Source of the DNA: Lithospermum erythrorhizon
Lineage: Eukaryota > Streptophyta > Magnoliopsida > Boraginales > Boraginaceae
Reading direction: 5' to 3'
DNA: 64,000 nucleotides
Assembly (NCBI GenBank): GCA_019722365.1
Contig: JADFUC010000278.1
Coordinates: 496,001-560,000 of the forward strand
The translations under genes were made by a program, and so were the position numbers. Shown piece after piece: positions 59,142 through 64,000 of this stretch. Within the stretch, counting starts at the first letter, position 1, and the number at the start of each line of letters is the position of its first letter. A model generated the notes under the pieces. That model ran no database searches and was not told where the DNA came from. It worked only from the letters and a program-made list of their open reading frames with translations.

Positions 59142-60348
59142 ATGGAGATGCGGGAGCTATACAGTTGCTTCAATCAACAATCGATCTATCGATGAAACCA
59201 CCAACAAATTAAATTCCATAGTCAACCAACCAGTAAATTTAGCTGGAAACATACTTGTATCCTCTCATTTCATACAATCCAAATTTAACATAAACGAAAA
59301 GCGAGTTAATAAAAAACAAATAAAATATGCAGTACCATAAATAAAACCTTGATAGTAAATAACCCCTGTAAGGCTGTAACCACATTGTCATAATACAGCC
59401 ATGACTAATATAATCTGCATTGCATTTCAACAGAAGCAACTAACAAATCCATATTCTCAAAAGAATGTAGATGCAATTTGAACCAAACCCAATTAAACAC
59501 AAAGCAGAGAGACTACAAAACTCAAATAAACAGTCCTATATACCAAATTAGGAATAGAATATCAAGGCAATAAGAAAGTAAACAGCTTCACTGGGCAGTC
59601 AACAAAACAACCAAGAAGTGATTTTTATACAACTATCAGGAGCAAGAAAATGAGAAGTACATAGTAAAACCAAACCAAGTATTATCGATTATATGAGGTC
59701 CGCTATATGAATACGACATGTGTACACATTACTAGCAATAAATTATAAAGTCAAGAAAGAAAGCAAAATCTTACTCTTTGAATATGGAAGAGTTGAGGAA
59801 GGTGTGAAAGATGAGGGATTACAACAAGAGTCTGATATTAAATTGAGCATGATTCACAGTAAACCAAACAATGAATGTGTTACATATCTATACTATATCT
59901 TTCTGATCAAAATTAATAATTTATCTTATTTCGTATTTCTTTCGGAATTTATCGAATAATTTTATCATATAATTATATATAAAGAAATTTTCAACAAGGT
60001 TAGAATAAAAATATAATAATTATTCAATTATTATATTTTAAATTCAATGAATTATATATTCTTATATTTATATTTTCTCTTTTTATATATGTTGTATAAT
60101 TGAATATGTTATAATGATTATGAAAAAATTTACTATAAAAATAATAAAATAATCCGCACAGGCTGTACATAAATAACTAGTATATAATACAGAAGGAAAA
60201 AACAAGTACAACTTAGAAGTAGTAAAGTGACAAAAAAGAAAATAAAAGAAAAGAAACAAGTGAATCAAGAACCGCTGATAGATATCAGAATGAAACGTGT
60301 GGGATTGAGCGGTAATCGAGACTACTACAGTATGTTAATCTTTTTATA
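59142..60348. other. ISA2 upstream region, no other gene
   Basis: About 1.2 kb of AT-rich DNA upstream of ISA2. A possible leader intron could lie here but no clear splice sites could be tied to it. Short ORFs at 59239-59959 have no family features. Confidence 0.45.
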
Positions 60349-61573
60349 TTATAATTTGATATTTGACTCTATACTATACGTTTATTTTTAAGCTTGCCCT
60401 CTGGTTTTAGTTAACATACATCTTTGCTCATATGTTTTTATTAACTTTTTCATTTGTCACTAAATTATTTTTACGTCACCAATGCGCCATGAGGCCACCT
60501 AATCTTTACATTTAAACAAACATATATTTACTACAAATACAAAAGACTATTTTACCCTTAAATATAACTTCCTTAAACATTACACTTAAATAGGGAAAAT
60601 TTTGAAATATTTTAAAACAATTAATTAAAAAAACCTTCCCTTTGACTTGACTTAAATGCTTGGCCTCCCCTCCCTACAACTTCATATTCAACATGCCTCT
60701 GCGCACTCAAATCCCCGCCCATTGCCCCGTCCTCAATCCATTACCGTTGCCCGCTTCTCACGTCGATGATGACTTGCTTACCGTGATTTTTAGCGTTTTG
60801 TTAGGCATAAAGTCAATGGGGGAGCTGTTTGAATTATCAACCATTTCAAATCAAAATTAAAAAAAGCATAGATTTTAGTAAAAATGATGGGAAATTAATT
60901 AAAAATAAATAAAGAGAAGGAGTTTGATCGGTTTTACCTCGAAAACTAATGGAGCACAGCTGCAGGGAGTGGGGATAGGGGTAAAGAGACGGCAGATAAT
61001 AGGGTGGGAGAAGTGAGAAGTGACGGTGGGGTGAAGCTTTGTCGGAGTTGGAGGGGAGGCTGTAGAATGGTAAGGTTGGGGGAGGGGTGGTGGTGGTTGG
61101 TGGGGGTGATGATGGATGATAGGGGGTCGATAGACTTGAAATGGTGGTGGTTTTGAGGAGAGTTGATGGATTGGAAATGGTGGTATTTGAGAGGGGGAGG
61201 TTTTGCGACAACAAGGGGGTAGGGGTAGGGTGGGGGTGGGGTATGTTGAAGAAGAAGGGGTGGATTTATTTTCAATTTTTTATTTATACTTATTATAAAA
61301 TAGTCTCATATGTTAAAGTATTTAAAAATATATCTCTATTTTCAAATGTAATATTTGAGGAAGTTCTAATTAAGGATAAAGTAGATATTTTATATTTTTA
61401 ATGCATTTTTATGTTGTTAAATGTATAGAATTGGGGTTCGAAGGGGCGTTAAATGAAAATAGTTTAGGGAGCGAAATGGACAAAAAAAGCATGGAACCAA
61501 TGCGGAGCAAAGCTGAAATATAAGGGGCAAGTTGAAAATAAATGCATAGTATAGGAGGCAAATAGCAAATTAG
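60349..61573. mobile_element. Non-autonomous TIR DNA transposon (about 1.2 kb) with GC-richer core
   Basis: The left end, AATTTGATATTTGACTCTAT then ACTATACGTTTATTTTTAAG and CTTGCCC, matches the reverse complement of the right end: AATTTGCTATTTGCCTCCTA then TACTATGCATTTATTTTCAA and CTTGCCC. The arms run about 80-100 bp. The core (about 60650-61260) is far more GC-rich and strand-biased (purines on plus at 60960-61260), producing long Pro/Ser/Thr-rich ORFs on the minus strand that have no domain. No transposase. Long TIRs suggest a Mutator-like class; target duplication not fixed. Confidence 0.65.
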
Positions 61574-62379
61574 GCTTAAGATTACGATATTTCTCAAATA
61601 CGCCTTCTTTATTATGAGATTTGAATCTTAATCTTATGGATTAGAGATGGATTAGAAATTTATTAAACACCAATGGCTAGATACGTTAGATTATTCTTTT
61701 ATTTTTTTATACAACTATGTTTTTTGGTATTTTTTGAAATATTGGAGCATATGTTCCCAAATCGAGTTTATAAATCAATATTCATACATTTATGTGTTAC
61801 AATATTTAACTAATGTATTAGCAAATCAAGTTTTACTAAGCAATTTTAATTAGTCGAATCTATAATTAAATTGACTTGCAAATAGTTTTTTTTTATTTGA
61901 TGCAAATTCAAGATAATTCTAGTATATTGTCAGATACTGTGAAATAATAATATTAGGAGAAAAAAGTTGATAGTATAATGAAAAATTGAGTGGAAATGTT
62001 TATGAAAGAGGAAATATTTTTATTTAAAATAAAATGAATGGCTTGAAATGGACCACCTGATATAGTCATTTATCTTCAAAGAAATCACTAACATCTATAT
62101 ACATATATCTTGCTCCAAAAGTGGGAATGTGTAATGGTATTTATTAGGCTATCGGGGTCGTTTCTTTCCTTCGTCTACGTATTTATTATTTATGATTTGT
62201 TTCATATAATTGGTTATTATTAATTATTTATTTGTATCGATTTGCTTATTAATTGGCTGCCCAATGTATCCTTTGGCAATTAATACTCTACATTGAATTC
62301 TTGATTACATGATATTGTCACAATTAGTTTTCAAAATATATTAATTTAAAATTATTACTACAATTTTGTAATTTCTATT
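61574..62379. other. AT-rich intergenic DNA
   Basis: No gene, RNA or clear repeat was recognised between the TIR element and the right-hand repeat array. Confidence 0.45.
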
Positions 62380-63960
62380 CTACACATTGTAATATAGAAT
62401 CAAAAATATGCACCATTTAAATTAAAAACTATGAGTTTATATATTTTAAAAAATCTATAGTCTATTTACAAAAAAAGTATATATACTATATATAAATGTC
62501 TGATACTATGCATAAAATATGATAATGATATTGAATATTTATATCGAATATGTGAAGTTAAACTTCTGTTGTTAAGTAATTCAGTATTTTATAGATATTG
62601 CTTAATATATTTTGGCAAAAGGAAAATTATAACCATAAGTATAATATAATAATATTCAAAATAAATACAAATACTGTACAATTAATAATTATAAAAACTA
62701 ATAGCTTTAAAATAAGTATTAAAATAAATTTAACGATCTTGAATTAAGTAATTATACAAATCATAAGTAACGAACAATGCAAATTCAACTTATTAAATTT
62801 TAGTGTAAATGAAAGTTTAGGTTACATTAGTATTTAAGATAAATTAAAAGACATTAATTAGGAGGCTTTATATTTAAAGTTTAGGTTACATTAGTATTTT
62901 TGGCACAAATAAATTATATTATTATCAAAAAGAGCTATGATTTTGTGTATCTTTGACATCTTTAATCCTATTATTATAAAAAAAATTAAGATTGATGGTT
63001 ATTCATATATATTTATATTTTTATTATAATATTTTAAACTCTTATATAAATGTCTGATAATATGAAATTAAAGTTGATAATATTATTAAATATTTATATC
63101 AAAATATTTGAGAGTTAAGCAACGTGGATTAAAGTAATTTGATATATTTATGATAATAGCTATAGTTTACTATGTCTTATAAAGAAAAATTATAACCATA
63201 AGTATAATATAGTATTATTCAAAATAAATATAAAGAGATTCGATTAATAATTTTAAAAACTAATAGATATTCAATAAGTATTAAAATATGTTTACTTATT
63301 TTGAAGTAAGTAATTATATAAATCATAAGTAAAGAAAAATACAAATTAAGTTTATTAAATTTTAGTGTAATTGAAAGTTTGGGATTCACGTTAGTATTTT
63401 AAGATAAATTAAATGACAATACTAATGATTTTAATCGAGGAACTCTTTACAATTTTTTGCAACAAATAAGGTATGGTGCTTGAACTCTAGGTTCTTTAGA
63501 AGTATATTATCACTATATTTTTATTATTATAAAAAGTGATAATAATTTGTGTATTCCCTAATATATTTAATCTGTTATTACAAAAATATAAGATTGATAG
63601 TTATTATAAATACTAGCTTTCACTCATGTCGGCAAAAGATTCTGAGTTTGTCTTTTCATAGTATGATTATAGCTACAATCTTGATTCAGCATCTAAACGT
63701 TGTTTTGAATCAAAATTATCAACTTAATAGTAAGTATGTTTAAATCACACATATTGATATATTTTTTCACAACAAATATAAAAGCATTAAAAGTTGGTGA
63801 GCTCCAAAATTGAAATATACTATTTGTTGAATGTATATACTTAGGAATGAAGTTAGTATAAGAAAATAAATAATAATGAAAATTGAATAATTAAAAATAG
63901 ATAATGAAGTTTATGTATTTTAATTTAGTCTACTAATAATAACTCATTATTTAAAAAAAA
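62380..63960. repeat. Array of degenerate ~550-600-bp AT-rich repeats (right of ISA2, inverted family)
   Basis: TATAAATGTCTGATA recurs at ~62491 and ~63044; ATTATAACCATAAGTATAATAT at ~62627 and ~63189; TTATTAAATTTTAGTGTAA at ~62791 and ~63353; AAGATTGATGGTTATT/AAGATTGATAGTTATT at ~62988 and ~63591. So at least two full units and part of a third run toward the edge. GTAAATGAAAGTTTAGGTTA with CATTAGTATTTAAGATAAAT at ~62808 matches the reverse complement of 54690-54750 in the left array. No coding content. Confidence 0.75.
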
Positions 63961-64000
63961 AATTATAAGTTAAAAGGTCTCTTTAGGCGTTATGACGCGT

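Noticed and set aside
60846..61275. Pro/Ser/Thr-rich ORFs of 109 and 122 codons on the minus strand
   Set aside because: Two overlapping frames are open at once because of biased base composition inside a TIR element; no domain.

Overview
This is a plant nuclear DNA window, most likely from a core eudicot. The coding regions have short exons and AT-rich introns, and chloroplast or mitochondrial targeting sequences precede organelle proteins. A gibberellin receptor, a plant-type PPR protein and an isoamylase 2 are present. The intergenic DNA is very AT-rich and full of MITEs (Stowaway-like and hAT-like), a solo LTR, a Cassandra-type 5S-bearing TRIM and degenerate tandem repeats. The species cannot be named from the sequence alone.

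Layout, left to right. (1) 1-3425, minus: the 5' half of DEGP2, a chloroplast Deg/HtrA serine protease; its 3' exons lie off the left edge. (2) 6539-7394: a convergent pair of proline tRNA genes with anticodons TGG and AGG. (3) 9530-12295, plus: a complete three-exon NPL4, the ubiquitin-binding cofactor of CDC48. (4) 13.1-19.9 kb: a repeat region holding a 43-bp hairpin minisatellite, split by a Cassandra TRIM whose 5' LTR is itself interrupted. (5) 19956-27669, plus: the cohesin subunit SCC3, with 17 good exons but an eroded C-terminal end. (6) 28383-29274, minus: a broken MSP/ankyrin-repeat pseudogene. (7) 29.3-34.2 kb: repeat-rich intergenic DNA with TIR elements. (8) 34583-36128, plus: the gibberellin receptor GID1. 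(9) 38353-41658, minus: a two-exon mitochondrial-type PPR protein whose intron carries copies of its own exon end. (10) 43112-44308, minus: a secreted leucine-rich-repeat protein. (11) 49907-51420, plus: a MED33/REF4 pseudogene that joins the N-terminal and C-terminal coding parts without the middle. (12) 52109-52694: a solo LTR with a perfect target duplication. (13) 56556-59141, minus: intronless ISA2, the non-catalytic isoamylase subunit, flanked by two arrays of one AT-rich repeat family in opposite orientation.

The genes do not form a pathway; they are independent plant genes. Their order is informative. From memory, DEGP2, NPL4 and SCC3 are close neighbours on Arabidopsis chromosome 2 (the At2g479xx block), and NPL4 and GID1B are neighbours on chromosome 3 (At3g63000/At3g63010). 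The window therefore looks like the unreduced ancestral block. No bacterial-style system, CRISPR array or virus was seen. The most unusual items are the GNRA-loop minisatellite with its nested Cassandra, the eroded and possibly exon-skipping SCC3 3' end, two GC-AG introns, the copied splice donor in the PPR gene, and the inverted repeat arrays around ISA2.
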